This document shows positions 49,921 to 60,970 of a DNA stretch of 64,000 nt, piece after piece. The stretch is from assembly GCA_902806595.1 (NCBI GenBank), contig CADCXC010000001.1, forward strand, positions 558,001 through 622,000, read 5' to 3'. The notes under the pieces were generated by a model. That model was not told where the DNA came from. It saw only the letters and a program-made list of their open reading frames with translations, and searched no databases. Position 1 is the first letter of the stretch; every line of letters begins with the position of its first letter. Origin of the DNA: Pyrenopolyporus hunteri. Its lineage: Eukaryota > Ascomycota > Sordariomycetes > Xylariales > Hypoxylaceae. A program made the position numbers and the translations under genes.

Positions 49921-50799
49921 AACTCGTGGACGAAGCCTAGAACGGTAGCTTAACTCGACGAGTTTGCCATGTTAGTGAGTACCTACTAGATACTAAAGTA
50001 TAAGACGCCAACCTCTAAGTTAGTCTTACACTAACCGCGCTCACGGTGGTTTAAGACTGACTGCCGATGAGAGGGACTCTATTTTTGGGATTTGTCAGGG
50101 CTTACCGCGTTGCATAACCTCTACTCTCACGTTGCACCCTCCAAATCCGAGTTCGGGGTCTATTAACAAAAAAAAAAAAAAAAAAAAACAGTCTTTTTTC
50201 ACACTCGTCTATATTTCTCCTCCGTTCGAAGTTCCAAGACGGGTCGAACGAGACGCTAAATGACAGCGCATATTTCGACCGCCCATATTCGCAGGGTTCG
50301 GGGTCACGATGTTCCCAAATTTATGACGTCCACTCCACTTGGCCGCCCATATTTGCCGACGATATTGCCGGAGATCCAGGTTCGACTGCTGAGGCTCTGC
50401 CGAAGTGGTGGCCCTGTTATTTATTCGCACGCATACTTGGCAGGCTTCCAGAACGAATCACCATTTATCGAAAAGAAGGTTACTTCCAGTTCATTACGTC
50501 TCCAATTAAGACCTCGTGATTAGGAAAGCATTGAGAAAGTTCTCGTTGTTATTTATGGTTGGACTTAGGAGTTAGGAGCTAAAGCTTTGATTTACATCTT
50601 GGTAAGTAAATAGACCGCGTAACCGGTATCTACCCGTATCCGATTATTGCATGAGGGCAGTTCGTAAGTTCGGATAGTTCGATACAGCGGAGAGGTTGGG
50701 TGTGTTACCTGGAGGCGCGGTCTTCGGATCGATACACTTACCTCCTAGGTGGCAACCATCTTTATTGCATACTCAAACTAACGACGGCAGACAGAGGCC
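49921..50799. other. Intergenic spacer right of the block
   Basis: Normal composition, with an A20 run at 50169-50188. Small open frames have no recognisable content. Serves as the promoter region of the fusion enzyme at 50800. Confidence 0.55.
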
Positions 50800-52419
50800 A
50801 TGGCTAACCCTGGAATGCTCTACGTGACCATGCAGCCCAAGCCAGGGCTGCCGATCCACCAATTCCACGAGTGGTACGACAACGAACACGGGCCGACGAG
50901 GTTGAGGCTGCCCCAGATCTTCTCGAACGGCCTTCGCTACCGGGCGGCCGATGGGAAGGGACCCGAGTTCCTAGCCGTCTACGACGTCACGGCCATGTCA
51001 CAGTTGCAGACCGAAGCTTATACGTCTCTACGAGCGAACAGATCCGCTCGCGAAGCAGAGACCATCGCCCAAGTGGACGTGAAGAGGTACTTCTGGGATC
51101 TCGTATCCACAAATCAGTCTCCCCTCTTCATCCCGATCGAGCAGTTGACGGACGACGAGGCCGAGGGCATAGTCCTCCTCACGTTGGAGCTAAAGCTTAA
51201 GGATACGGCAGATTCCGAGGCCAAGACTAACACGTGGTACGGGGAGCATGTGCGTCTGCTATCGAAGGTGCCCGGCTGGTTGCGATCGCGTATCCTCAAG
51301 ACGTCCAGCTTGGAAACCGGGGCAGCAGTCTCCTTCATCGCGCTCCACGAATTCGCCAAGAACCACGAGCTCGGCGACGTAGCTCATAAAGCTACAGCCT
51401 ACACGCCGGGGTGGGATGAGATTCAGGAGAAGCATGCTACGCTGAACTCACAGCGAATATACTCGCTCTTCTACGTCTTTGGCCCGGCGCCGCGAGATCT
51501 ATATAACTTGTCGCGGCTCGATCCCTCGACGCCTATATTTATCTCCCCGGATTCCAAGACCGTCACCTTTCCTGCGCTCATAACAATCACCTCATACGTG
51601 ACAGCGTCCGACGGGCTCGAGATCCCATACAGACTCGAAGGTAACCCGGATCCGAACGCGCCAACGATCGCCTTCTGCAACTCCCTGCTCACCTCTCTTC
51701 ACATGTGGGATCGTTTCGTCGAGATCCTCAAGACGCAGAGACCGCAGTACCGCATCCTCCGCTACGACTTCCGCGGACGGCACGCCATCCCTTCACCCCC
51801 CGTCCCCGCGACTCTAGACAAACTGGCGGAAGAACTCAGCAGCCTTCTCGCGGCGCTGCGCATCCCCAAGCTCGACACCCTGATCGGCGTGTCCATGGGC
51901 GGCGCCACAACCCTCCGGTTCGCCCTTACGTACCCGGAGAAGCTGGAGCGGTTCGTGGCGTGCGACTTCAACGCGGCGTCCAGCGCCGCGAACACAGAGG
52001 CCTGGAAGCAGCGCATCGTCGTTGCCGAGACGCCGCTCGAGGACGGCAGCCCGGGCTTCAGGAAGCTCGCGCGCCAGACCGTCGAGCGCTGGTTCCACCC
52101 GTCCACGCTCGAGCAGGAGAATGTCGTGCACTGGATCGAGGACATGATCGCGGCCAACGACCTCGAGGGCTTCCGGTACGGCTGCCAGGCCCTCTGGGAC
52201 TACGACATGAAGAGCCGGATGCCTGGGTGCCGAGTCCCGGGCCTCCTGGTCGTCGGCGAGGGAGATGGGAAGGGAGCGCTGGTCAAGGCTATGGAGGGCT
52301 TTAGGGGGCTGCTCGGTAAAGAGGGGGCCGAGTTGGCGATCGTGCCTGAGGCGGGTCACCTGCCCATGTGTGAGAATCCGGATGGGTTTTGGAAGGCTGT
52401 GGAAGGGTTCTTGTTGTGA
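50800..52419 (+). CDS. EthD-like / alpha-beta hydrolase fusion enzyme
   Basis: Single exon, 539 aa, with start context GAGGCCATGG. The N-terminal 230 residues hold two EthD-like (dimeric alpha-beta barrel) modules. The first has MLYVTMQPKP with FHEWYDNEHGPTR; the second has IVLLTLELKL with NTWYGEHVRLLSKVPGW. Both show the W-Y-x-x-E-H pattern of EthD/DABB proteins. From about 265 on it is an alpha/beta hydrolase like 3-oxoadipate enol-lactonase. It has the nucleophile elbow GVSMGG (Ser365), a likely acid Asp489 in GEGDGKG, and catalytic His520 in EAGHLP. All three residues are present, so hydrolysis of an ester or lactone is likely. The fusion suggests a barrel that makes or delivers a lactone-type intermediate; the substrate is unknown. 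Confidence 0.85.
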   Translation: MANPGMLYVTMQPKPGLPIHQFHEWYDNEHGPTRLRLPQIFSNGLRYRAADGKGPEFLAVYDVTAMSQLQTEAYTSLRANRSAREAETIAQVDVKRYFWDLVSTNQSPLFIPIEQLTDDEAEGIVLLTLELKLKDTADSEAKTNTWYGEHVRLLSKVPGWLRSRILKTSSLETGAAVSFIALHEFAKNHELGDVAHKATAYTPGWDEIQEKHATLNSQRIYSLFYVFGPAPRDLYNLSRLDPSTPIFISPDSKTVTFPALITITSYVTASDGLEIPYRLEGNPDPNAPTIAFCNSLLTSLHMWDRFVEILKTQRPQYRILRYDFRGRHAIPSPPVPATLDKLAEELSSLLAALRIPKLDTLIGVSMGGATTLRFALTYPEKLERFVACDFNAASSAANTEAWKQRIVVAETPLEDGSPGFRKLARQTVERWFHPSTLEQENVVHWIEDMIAANDLEGFRYGCQALWDYDMKSRMPGCRVPGLLVVGEGDGKGALVKAMEGFRGLLGKEGAELAIVPEAGHLPMCENPDGFWKAVEGFLL

Positions 52420-55400
52420 GGAGAAAAGAGGAGGAGTAGGAGTAGGAGAAAGGTCTGGTCTGGACTCCTCGATAGGCTCTATTGCACCGATTGGCTTGGG
52501 ACTTGCCGAGCAGGCTAGCTAGCTTCCTCTTTGGGACTTGGTGCCTACCTACCAACCTACCTACACGCTCGTCTACGCGGCGTAAGCACGTCGAGGTTTC
52601 GTCTACCTATCTACGCAGACGTAGTTCGCACAGCGGCCCTATGCCGGTGTCTATGAATAGCTCCATCGTCCAAAATAGATCTGGAGCACTATATGTCGAA
52701 AGATAACCGACTTTCTGCCTCGTGATAGGGTGACGTGGTTCTACTTTTAGAAAAAGCTGTGTTGTGTCCCAAGCGGTTGTTGGTGTCGTACAAAAGAGAC
52801 AAATATAGCAACTCGTAGGGTCGGTGTTGAGGAGCTACGATAAGCGTATCGTACGTATCGTTTGCTTTACCCTTTGGTTGTAAACTACGTGAAGCATGAA
52901 TCTATATTGGTGTTTCTGAACGAGAAGATCCGCTTGTGTGCCTTTGATTTCTTCCTAGCCTTGCTATTTCTCGTAGAAGTACAACTATACTCAAAATAGC
53001 GTCTTGCTGCTGTAAGGAAGAAGAGTATAATCATGCTCGATGAGTTCTCTGTAAGAGCGAGTGGCAAAAACGGCACGGCAGATGCACGAACATGTGAGAT
53101 ATTAAGGAAAGTCTCGACTGGTTGTAGATAATTCCACGAATAGCGTAGAGTAGCGTGTTAGTCAAGTGCTTATAATTCAGAGATTAGAGCTGGGTATGGG
53201 TCATAGGGTCTAGATCGTTATAGCTTATAATCTTATAATGATGTCTAAACTTCGCCCATGATGTCGCTCTTTTTCTACGTTTCTATGCCTCCTTTTTGAA
53301 TATGCCATCCATAACAATTCTATCCAAGCCTTACGTAGAATAACTTGGTTATCGGCCCAGAAATCAGGTTGATAGAACGGTCTCGGCCGTTCTCTCCAAG
53401 TCTAAGGCGACATCTTCCACCCAGCGTAGCTTAGAATCGGTAAGGGGTAGACAAAACAACAAACCGTCCGAATCCTTCGTTTGTAATAGCATGGTCTTTT
53501 TCGCTAAAAATTTATTACCTGAGGGCCCGCAAACGCCTAGAATAGAGAAGTGGTGTATGTTTATCAGAGTGTCGTTTTGCCCCCTTTTATACTAGTAGAC
53601 GCTTAGCAGGTAGCTACCTCGCTTACACATCGTCTTCGTTGGCGGCGACATCGTAATCCTTATCTTTCGGAAAGGACATTACTCAGCCATGATTAATTAA
53701 TAGACGATGGCCGGACTCTAGTCCCTACGCATTGGTGCATCGCAGACGGAGACGTTGGTGATCACGTGGAAGAGCAGGAAGAGAGTTCCGAGAATAATAT
53801 ACTATAGCATCAAGCAACTCTGGAGAGTGTGACCCCCACCTTGGCGAGGATCGTTTATACCGCCGGCACGACGGAAGGAGGCGAGTTGTGGGGGCGTTGC
53901 CGCATAGGGATAGCTATGCGATGACGCAGGCGAGGCGGAATCGCCAGTCGGAAAGCCGCTCGAATATCAAGGGTACGTGCAGCGAGTCCCGGCGGCGGTT
54001 ATGGTTGCGTTCCAGCGCGTATGGGCTATTTGGGAATCGGCGCCAGACGAGAGCAGATCAGCCAGTCCCAGTACCCCCACGAGAATTCGTCGTCGATAAC
54101 GCCATCTCGGTTTTATTTTGCATAAGTCTATGTAAATCCAGCTCTCTATATTTTGCCTTGAGGCTTGTCGTGCGATAGATCCCTACCCAACCTATCCAGG
54201 CTCCCGGTCTGGGTGATGGAGAATGCAGATCTAGAGCCGCCTGCGAGTTGCACTCCGTCTCTGTCACCGAGACACCACATGCGACGCCTACATACCTAAA
54301 TAGCTACGAATCTTTACTCTCTTCGGGGTGCAATGCATAAGCCTCCCCGCGGGATGACTGAAACTACCCAAGACGGTTTCAACCGTCGATACCTACCTCC
54401 AATAGGTAGTACGTATTATTCCGTAGTGTCGCTTCGAAGCTTGAACGGGTGTATTTGCGAGTTGGGCTGGTGGACTTTAAAGTCCGGGCTTAACTCCCCG
54501 TACTTCGTATGGCTTGCCGCCCCTCGGATCGGCATTATACCAGCAGACCAGGTATAATACCAGGTATAATACCAGGTATAATACCTAGAGGTTGCCATGC
54601 AGCTCGAGCGTCGGTAGGGAATATACTGCGTGGTACCTACAGCTAGGGGTCCGCGGTGCTCACGATAGCATTACAAATACGTGAATCCAATCAATGTCGT
54701 GTCGGCTTTTTTTTGTGACCTTATGGCTAAAGATGCCTACCCAGGTATTTTCTTGGGGAGTTGTTGGCGAGAGAGAGAGAGAGGATTAGGGGGAGGTATT
54801 TTACATGTGTACAAGTACCTAAACTTGCGGAAAACCCCAGCGTTGATTGAACAGGGCAGAGGACTTAAACTACCCCTAAACTGGGGGGCCGGGGCGCCTG
54901 TAAGCGCCAACTGTCAACTGTCGACCGCTAAATATTAGCTGTTGTTGTTTATTTAGTGGCCTCGCGCCGCGAAGTCTCAGCGCAGCACGGGTCTTACTCA
55001 GCTGGCTATCTTATCGTTTTTACCAACTAAATCCACCGAGGAATTTAGGGCCGAAGACTCTGAGAGCTTTAACATTTCCATCTTTTGTTCAAATTCCTAC
55101 CCCTTACACTTTTTCAACCACGTTTGGCAAACTACGGCATGTCCGGTGTTCCATGACAGTTTCTAGAATCTTACCTCACAACGTGCCTACATGCCTCTTA
55201 TGTTAACTCTAAATGATCACGGCGAGATCTCATCTCTCGGCCTTTCCTGTCATTGCCACTGCCGCTGCAGGTAACTCTGCGCGTATTCGGGTCATAAACG
55301 ACGTCGAGGCGATGCCACCACCGAGAGGCGCCCAACTTCGTAACGTTACCCAGGACCCAGCAGGTCGGAAGCCCTGGCAAAGTTGCTTCAACTTTGCGCC

Positions 55401-56809
55401 GCTTTTTCTTTATGCGTATGTAGCTTTTCCTGCGATGAGATTGCCATATTTGGCATCTAGCGAGAAGGAAGAAAACGAGAATAATAAATGTTTAAAAAAC
55501 CGGGAACCGAATCTGCTCCAGGGTTGGGCCCACGCGACTTTGGACTAGACAGAAAACAGCCACGTTGAACCTCCCGCCCGGAAGAAACAGTCCCTCTTCT
55601 TTTATTCGCTTGTGATCGTCTTGCGAGGCCTGTATGTATACATACCTACCTACACTGCCTACGTGCTTGATCTACGTATGCGCATACCCGCCTACCTGCC
55701 TACCTACCTACCAGCTGTGTGCTATGGCACATACTATAGTACGTACCTACGCTTCTGCTTCGACAGGGGACGTTTCGGGGTCGCCAAATGGTAATTAATG
55801 GTGGCGAACGGCACGTGGCCCGGTAGAACTCTGTCGCGAGCTCGCGACAAGTATCATCGAGAGCGAGAAAGAAAAGAGCAGGGGGCCAGAAGACGAGGAG
55901 GCAGAATGCGGTCCCGTCTTGGTAAGTCGCCCAGTCCCTTTCCCCAATGGACCGCTTCGGGAGATGGCTCAGCAAGAAAGGGCTCATCTTGGATGGATCA
56001 ATGCAGAATAGATGAACCGGCTGAGATTCGACGGGAAATTTCCTTATTTAAAATTCCCAGCCAATAGCGAGCCGTCGATAGGGGGACGCCGGCTGCTGTG
56101 CACGGAATAGAAACTCAACTAGTATAGTAATGGCCTCGGAGAACTCGGCGTGGTCTGGAAAAGGGAAACGAAAGATAGAGAAAACGCGCTCGCCATCGGT
56201 CCCGGGTTTCGAGCAATGTTAGACACAGGTAAATGAATGCGTAGGTACATACGCCACATATTGTATCGTACGGCTTACACCAGGAGAAAAATCCCATGGG
56301 GTAAGTCTTCTTTAGGGCGTTCCGGATCGCTTGCCCATCCGTCCAACTGTCAACTCCGACCGTCCAAGCATTGGCCTCGAGTGAGGCGGAACCGTCAGAA
56401 GGGAAACATCTCCAATGGCCTGCCTAGTCTGCCTGGTCTATGTAGGTCCTGGAGGGCTAGGCCTTGCGTTTGGACCCAAAGCTGGCCCACGGAGCTGCGA
56501 GCCGGCTCGTCAATCTAAAAAGGTGCGCCGCACCCATGCCTGTTCGGGCCGGGCTGCCGCATGGGATAAGACCCCTGACGATGTGGGAGCGAGGGGCAGC
56601 CAAGTCGACATGGGGGGTAGGTTAAAGGTGTCTTTCAACCTGGTAAAGCTCTACCTAACGATACCTACATAGGTATTTAGTCCCTGCTCGACCCCGCGGT
56701 GCCCAGGCAGGCGAAGAGAGAAGGACGGAATCTGAATGGCCGAGTTACAGCGCATTGGAGAGATCACAAGACACGGGGCACGCACCAGGAAAAGAGGAAA
56801 AGGCTGAGC
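52420..56809. other. Long gene-poor region
   Basis: 4.4 kb of normal composition without a gene I can support. Many stop-limited open frames (for example 53888-54178, 55213-55548, 56237-56518) lack recognisable motifs. It holds TACC repeats near 52545-52562 and 55640-55712, a 12-bp palindromic tandem repeat at 54551-54587, and a GAGAGAGAGAGA stretch near 54771. A small, intron-rich or non-coding gene could be missed here. Confidence 0.4.
54551..54587 (+). repeat. Three tandem copies of a 12-bp palindrome unit
   Basis: AGGTATAATACC repeated three times; each contains the perfect palindrome GGTATAATACC. An outlying partial copy (TTATACC) is just upstream. Could form short hairpins or bind a dimeric factor. 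Confidence 0.7.
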
Positions 56810-59086
56810 ATGTCCAACGTAGACGTGGTACAGCGCACAGCCGCTGCACTCCCCTCACCACTACAGAGCGCAATGGCTGCCGCTGCTGCTACCGCTACCG
56901 CTACCGCCGCTGGCGCTGTGACAGCAGCCACAGCGAGTCCTGGTAGCAGCAGTAGTAGCAGTAGTAGCGCTGTGACAATGGCGGCGGCGAAACCCACAAC
57001 CACTTCGACAATAACACCAACAATATCACCCTCCTCCTCTTCTACATCGACAGCGACGGAGACGACAACGAAAACGACACCAAGCGCGCCAGGAAAAGCG
57101 ACAGCAGGAATTAATAATACTACTACTAGATTAATTACGCAGCCGCAAATAGGGGTAATTGGGATCAAAAGAACGAGGAACGGCGACCATAAAGAGGGTA
57201 GGAATTCAAAAAGCAGGCAGAGGCCGTTTACCAAGAGCATGGAGCCGCCGGTACTGTCTTTTTACGGCACCCAGCCGGTGCCCTTGCCCACGCGATTCGG
57301 CAGCTTGAAAAAGAGGCTCGTCGCAGGCCACGAATCCGCGATCGAAGCGTCGTGGGCACGGTTGGTAGCCGCGCTGCGCGACGAGATCAAGTATATCGAG
57401 AAGCACGGCTCCGGATTGATTCCTTCAATTGATTTTACCGATATGGAAGACGAGGCCAAAGTCGCACCCTTCGGAGCGCAGCTGAAGCGCCACGGCATCG
57501 GTGTCATAAGAGGCGTCGTCCCCTCCGCCGACGCGCGCTCTTGGGTCGAGGAGACCAAGAAGTACCTCGAGACGAAGCACGAGTATAAGCCGCCTCCGGC
57601 CCAGGATCCCACCTGTTTCGACTTCTTCTGGACTCCCGCGCAGGTACGCTCGCGCGCGCATCCTAACGTCTTGCAGGCACAGCGGTTCGCTATGTCGTTG
57701 TGGAACACGAACAACGACGACCGGCTCGCCACGAGGTTCCCCATCACGTACGCGGACCGTATCCGAATAGAGTCGGTGTCGAACGGCCACCTCACGGTGA
57801 ACGGAGCCCTCGCCGCGACGCACGAGGATAGCTTGATCGCCGCCGCGGCCGCGACCTCCTCTACGCAGATCGCTCAGGTGGATAACGGAAGCTTGGAGCG
57901 TTGGGAACAGGACGGCTACGGCCGCGGCGGCCTCTACGACGCCATCTTCAAGGGGGACTGGGAATCGTACGATGCATGGGATCCGGCGGGGCGTATCAAC
58001 GCGACGTCCGACTTGTACAACGGCGCAGGTGCATGTTCTATGTTGCGTCTATTCCAGGGGATCCTCGCGTTGACGGTGGTCGAGCCGGGGATGATTCGAC
58101 TGCTGCCCTCGCCGAAGTTATCCACGGCGTACTTCCTCCTGCGGCCTTTCTTCTCGCCCAAGGAGGGACCTCCGCCTCAGGGAGCCAGCGCCGAGGAGTG
58201 GGACGCGTACCTAGACGCTTCGAATTGGGTGCTCGATAAGGATCAGTCGACGATAATACACGGGGCGGTGCCCGGCCACGCGCAGCGTGTGACGGCGGCC
58301 TGGCACCCGCACCTGCAGCTCGACAAGAGCCTCGTGACGCCGCCTACGCTGCAGGCCGGCGACTACATCATCTGGCACCCGGACCAGGCGTACCAGTTCT
58401 CCAACACCAACTACCGCAGCAGCAGCCGGCCGCAGACGTCCTCCAGCGAGTCCGCGCCCGGCGACTCGACGTCGATGCTGGTGTACACGCCGGCGGCGCC
58501 CCTCACGCAGACCAACGCCCTCTTCCTCGCCCGCCAGCGCAAGGCGTTCCTGCGCGGCCACCCGGGCCCGGACTTCGACTCGACCGGCACCGGCCTCGGC
58601 AGCGAGGCCCCGCACATGGGCCGCCTGGGCGAGAAGGACATCCGCGAGGTGGGCGGGGAGGAGGGGCTGCGGGCGATGGGCCTCGCGCCGTGGAACATAA
58701 GCAGCAGTAGCCATAGCCATAGAAGCAGCAGCAACGGCAACCACCACAAGCGCGTGTCTTCGAAGGGGAAGAAGGACGTGAACGCGGACGTGGACATGGA
58801 CGTGGACGTGCCGAGCCGGAGCAGCAGCCGGGACAGCAGGAGTAGCAGCACCAGCAGCAGCACGCACGCCGAGGCCGAGGTTGTGCGGTTGGCCAATATT
58901 ATCCTGTTCCCCGACCGCTACGACTTCTACATGCCCACGCGGGCGAGTAGCCCCGCCCCGGCTGGGCGGGACAGGGGCGAGAAGGAACGGGAGCGCGAGC
59001 GAGAGCGCGACAGGAGTAATAGAGAGAAGGAGGACACGGACAGGGAAAAGGATAGGGATAAGGGGAAGGATAGAGAGAATAAGTGA
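56810..59086 (+). CDS. DUF1479 (YbiU-like) protein, iron ligands substituted
   Basis: Single-exon frame; from the ATG at 56810 it is 758 aa against about 420 for bacterial YbiU. Residues 1-140 are Ala/Ser/Thr low complexity. The DUF1479 core runs from about 145 (MEPPVLSFYGTQPVP) to 620, with ALRDEIKYIEKHG, HGIGVIRGVVP, FDFFWTPAQ, ITYADRIRIES and SMLRLFQG. The C-terminal tail is His/Ser repeats, DVDMDVDV, then an Arg/Glu/Asp-repeat (RERERERD). The family is a cupin-fold, Fe(II)/2-oxoglutarate-oxygenase-like group whose AHTD and WHCDVIHSV segments supply two histidines and an aspartate. Here they read AQVD (Gln356, Asp358) and WHPDQAYQF (Tyr528). Both metal-binding histidines are replaced, so iron-dependent oxygenation is doubtful. 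Later in-frame ATGs are possible starts. Confidence 0.8.
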   Translation: MSNVDVVQRTAAALPSPLQSAMAAAAATATATAAGAVTAATASPGSSSSSSSSAVTMAAAKPTTTSTITPTISPSSSSTSTATETTTKTTPSAPGKATAGINNTTTRLITQPQIGVIGIKRTRNGDHKEGRNSKSRQRPFTKSMEPPVLSFYGTQPVPLPTRFGSLKKRLVAGHESAIEASWARLVAALRDEIKYIEKHGSGLIPSIDFTDMEDEAKVAPFGAQLKRHGIGVIRGVVPSADARSWVEETKKYLETKHEYKPPPAQDPTCFDFFWTPAQVRSRAHPNVLQAQRFAMSLWNTNNDDRLATRFPITYADRIRIESVSNGHLTVNGALAATHEDSLIAAAAATSSTQIAQVDNGSLERWEQDGYGRGGLYDAIFKGDWESYDAWDPAGRINATSDLYNGAGACSMLRLFQGILALTVVEPGMIRLLPSPKLSTAYFLLRPFFSPKEGPPPQGASAEEWDAYLDASNWVLDKDQSTIIHGAVPGHAQRVTAAWHPHLQLDKSLVTPPTLQAGDYIIWHPDQAYQFSNTNYRSSSRPQTSSSESAPGDSTSMLVYTPAAPLTQTNALFLARQRKAFLRGHPGPDFDSTGTGLGSEAPHMGRLGEKDIREVGGEEGLRAMGLAPWNISSSSHSHRSSSNGNHHKRVSSKGKKDVNADVDMDVDVPSRSSSRDSRSSSTSSSTHAEAEVVRLANIILFPDRYDFYMPTRASSPAPAGRDRGEKERERERERDRSNREKEDTDREKDRDKGKDRENK

Positions 59087-60970
59087 ATAAATAAATAGCT
59101 CGGCAGTCATGCAGTCATGCAGTCATGCACGCATGCAAGCAGGCAGGCAGGCAAGCAAGAAAGCGAGCAGAGAGATGAGGGCTCTACCCAAGTAAACATC
59201 ACACGGAGGGTACACGGAAATAGGAGGGGAGAAGGTTGGGTTTAGGTTGGGTGGGTGGTTTGTCTGTTTGTTTGTTGGTTGCATGTGTTCGACCAGTCGA
59301 TCGGCCGGCTACGAACTACATAAATAAGAGCTGCGAGCCACAGGCTGCTGGCTGCTATTTATCATTGCTACGATATTCAAAGGTGTAAGTTGTATATACG
59401 TTATTTCTCTCTGTCTATTCCTCCGTCTCCCTCCCTCTCCTCCTCCGGTCTCTACGCCTAATGCTCCGTTCTTACGAGAATATTGGCGGCGAGGTGGGAG
59501 GCCAGGTCGAGATTAATAGGGACGATACGGATCAAGGCAGGATGAGACGAGATAAAATGGGACGAGACAGGACAAGAAGGCGGGGCGGGACGGGACGGGA
59601 CAGAGGCTCATATGAGAACCGGACAGGTTTACCTATCATTGAAGCCGAGTCTAGTCTAGTCTGATCTACCCGAGTCTAATCAAAATAAAATAAAAGCGAG
59701 CCGGGACTGATTACTGTTCCTTCGATTTCACGCTCACTTCTTTCGCCTTTATGCTTCTGTTGCGTTGTTAAAAGTACGTCATAAGTTGGGTATGCCTTTT
59801 TACGGCTTTGTCCGCTTTTACATGAGTTTCCGGGGCTTGTCTGGGTAGGAGTTGATATTAAAACTACTTGCGACATCGTGTTCTCGGGCCAGGAGCAGAA
59901 TCAATACCAAAAGATAAAAGGGGGAGAGTGTGACTAAGTGAGTGCCCATGAGTGGTTATGAGTGGGTGAGGTCGGGTACGAAACGGTAGTTCTAAAGGGA
60001 ATGCGGCTCGACGTGCCTATCGCCACTTCACCTGTGGCAAGGATTAAACGTCTATATACACTACTGCACCTCCTAGTCTAGTCTACTAACGTTAACATAG
60101 TCGCATTCTCACCCCTGAGTCCCGTCTCTAAGGCTAGCGGGCCGCCCGTCGAGGCTGGGTGGGTTATTATCGTATTTGGGTAAGATAGGCGATGGGGTCA
60201 CGAGTACGCGCTCGCTTGTAACGAAGCAGAAGGACGTCAAAAAAAGTGGCGCACTACCAAAACGCTTCAACTCCATCAATATCAAACCGTACTTTAATAT
60301 TTTATCTTTAATCTCGAATATTCATATTATTATCTTGTTTCAAAATTTTAAAATTTTTATAAACTATTATATAAATTATAAATATGTTATAATAGTTATT
60401 TTTTAATATTTTATTTATTTTTCTGGGACGGATATGAATTTTATTATTTTAAGTCCCTTAGTATTTATTGTTACGGGGTGCGCCAGTTATTTTGACGTCC
60501 TTCTGCGAAGTTAGTCGTAGTCGCAAGTTGGCACGTTTATAACGAGAGAAGTGATGATTTTAATGAACTTATATTTCTGCCACCCCAGCAGGCAGGGATT
60601 CATTATCATGAGTTCCATAGCATAACACGCATACTAGCTAGCCCGCACATATAGTATGTGGGCAGATACCATAATAAACCACATAGGTAGATCGGCAGAG
60701 CTTGCTTCCGAGAAACACCCTTATGACAACAGATAGGCTGCCGAAGCTAATGGTTGAGCTGGCGTTTATTCTTACCTTCCTATGCACATCATCCCAAACC
60801 AACATGCACCAACCGCCCGTGTGTACCGAACCGTTCTCCTTTTCGGGTAGCCCTCAGGCTTCCGGAGCGGCCGCTATAAGTCCAATACGAAGGTCACCAA
60901 GCCGGATCGTGGGAAATCTCGATCCGAGCCATCACGAAGCACTGTTCGGCGTCGGAATGCCCCACGCATT
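59087..60970. other. Convergent spacer with short tandem repeats and a MITE
   Basis: 3' region of the DUF1479 gene and of the RdRP gene. 59108-59160 holds a GCAGTCATG triplicate followed by GCAGGCAGGCAG. 59560-59605 holds GGGACGGGAC-type repeats. A MITE-like element lies at 60226-60506. No supported gene. Confidence 0.55.
60226..60506. mobile_element. MITE-like element with 29-bp terminal inverted repeats
   Basis: 281 bp. The left end 60226-60254 begins GCAGAAGGACGTCAAAA and ends GTGGCGCAC. The right end 60478-60506 is its reverse complement with two mismatches in 29. The interior (about 60290-60470) is AT-rich, like RIP-altered DNA, and non-coding. Both flanks show GAA next to the ends, which may be a 3-bp target duplication or chance. 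No transposase, so non-autonomous. Confidence 0.8.

Noticed and set aside
51705..52359. Overlapping frames on both strands of roughly 130-200 codons
   Set aside because: Out-of-frame shadows of the hydrolase domain.
58211..59110. 299-codon minus-strand open frame
   Set aside because: Lies antisense over the DUF1479 coding region; composition follows the GC-rich, repeat-rich sense strand, and it has no family motif.
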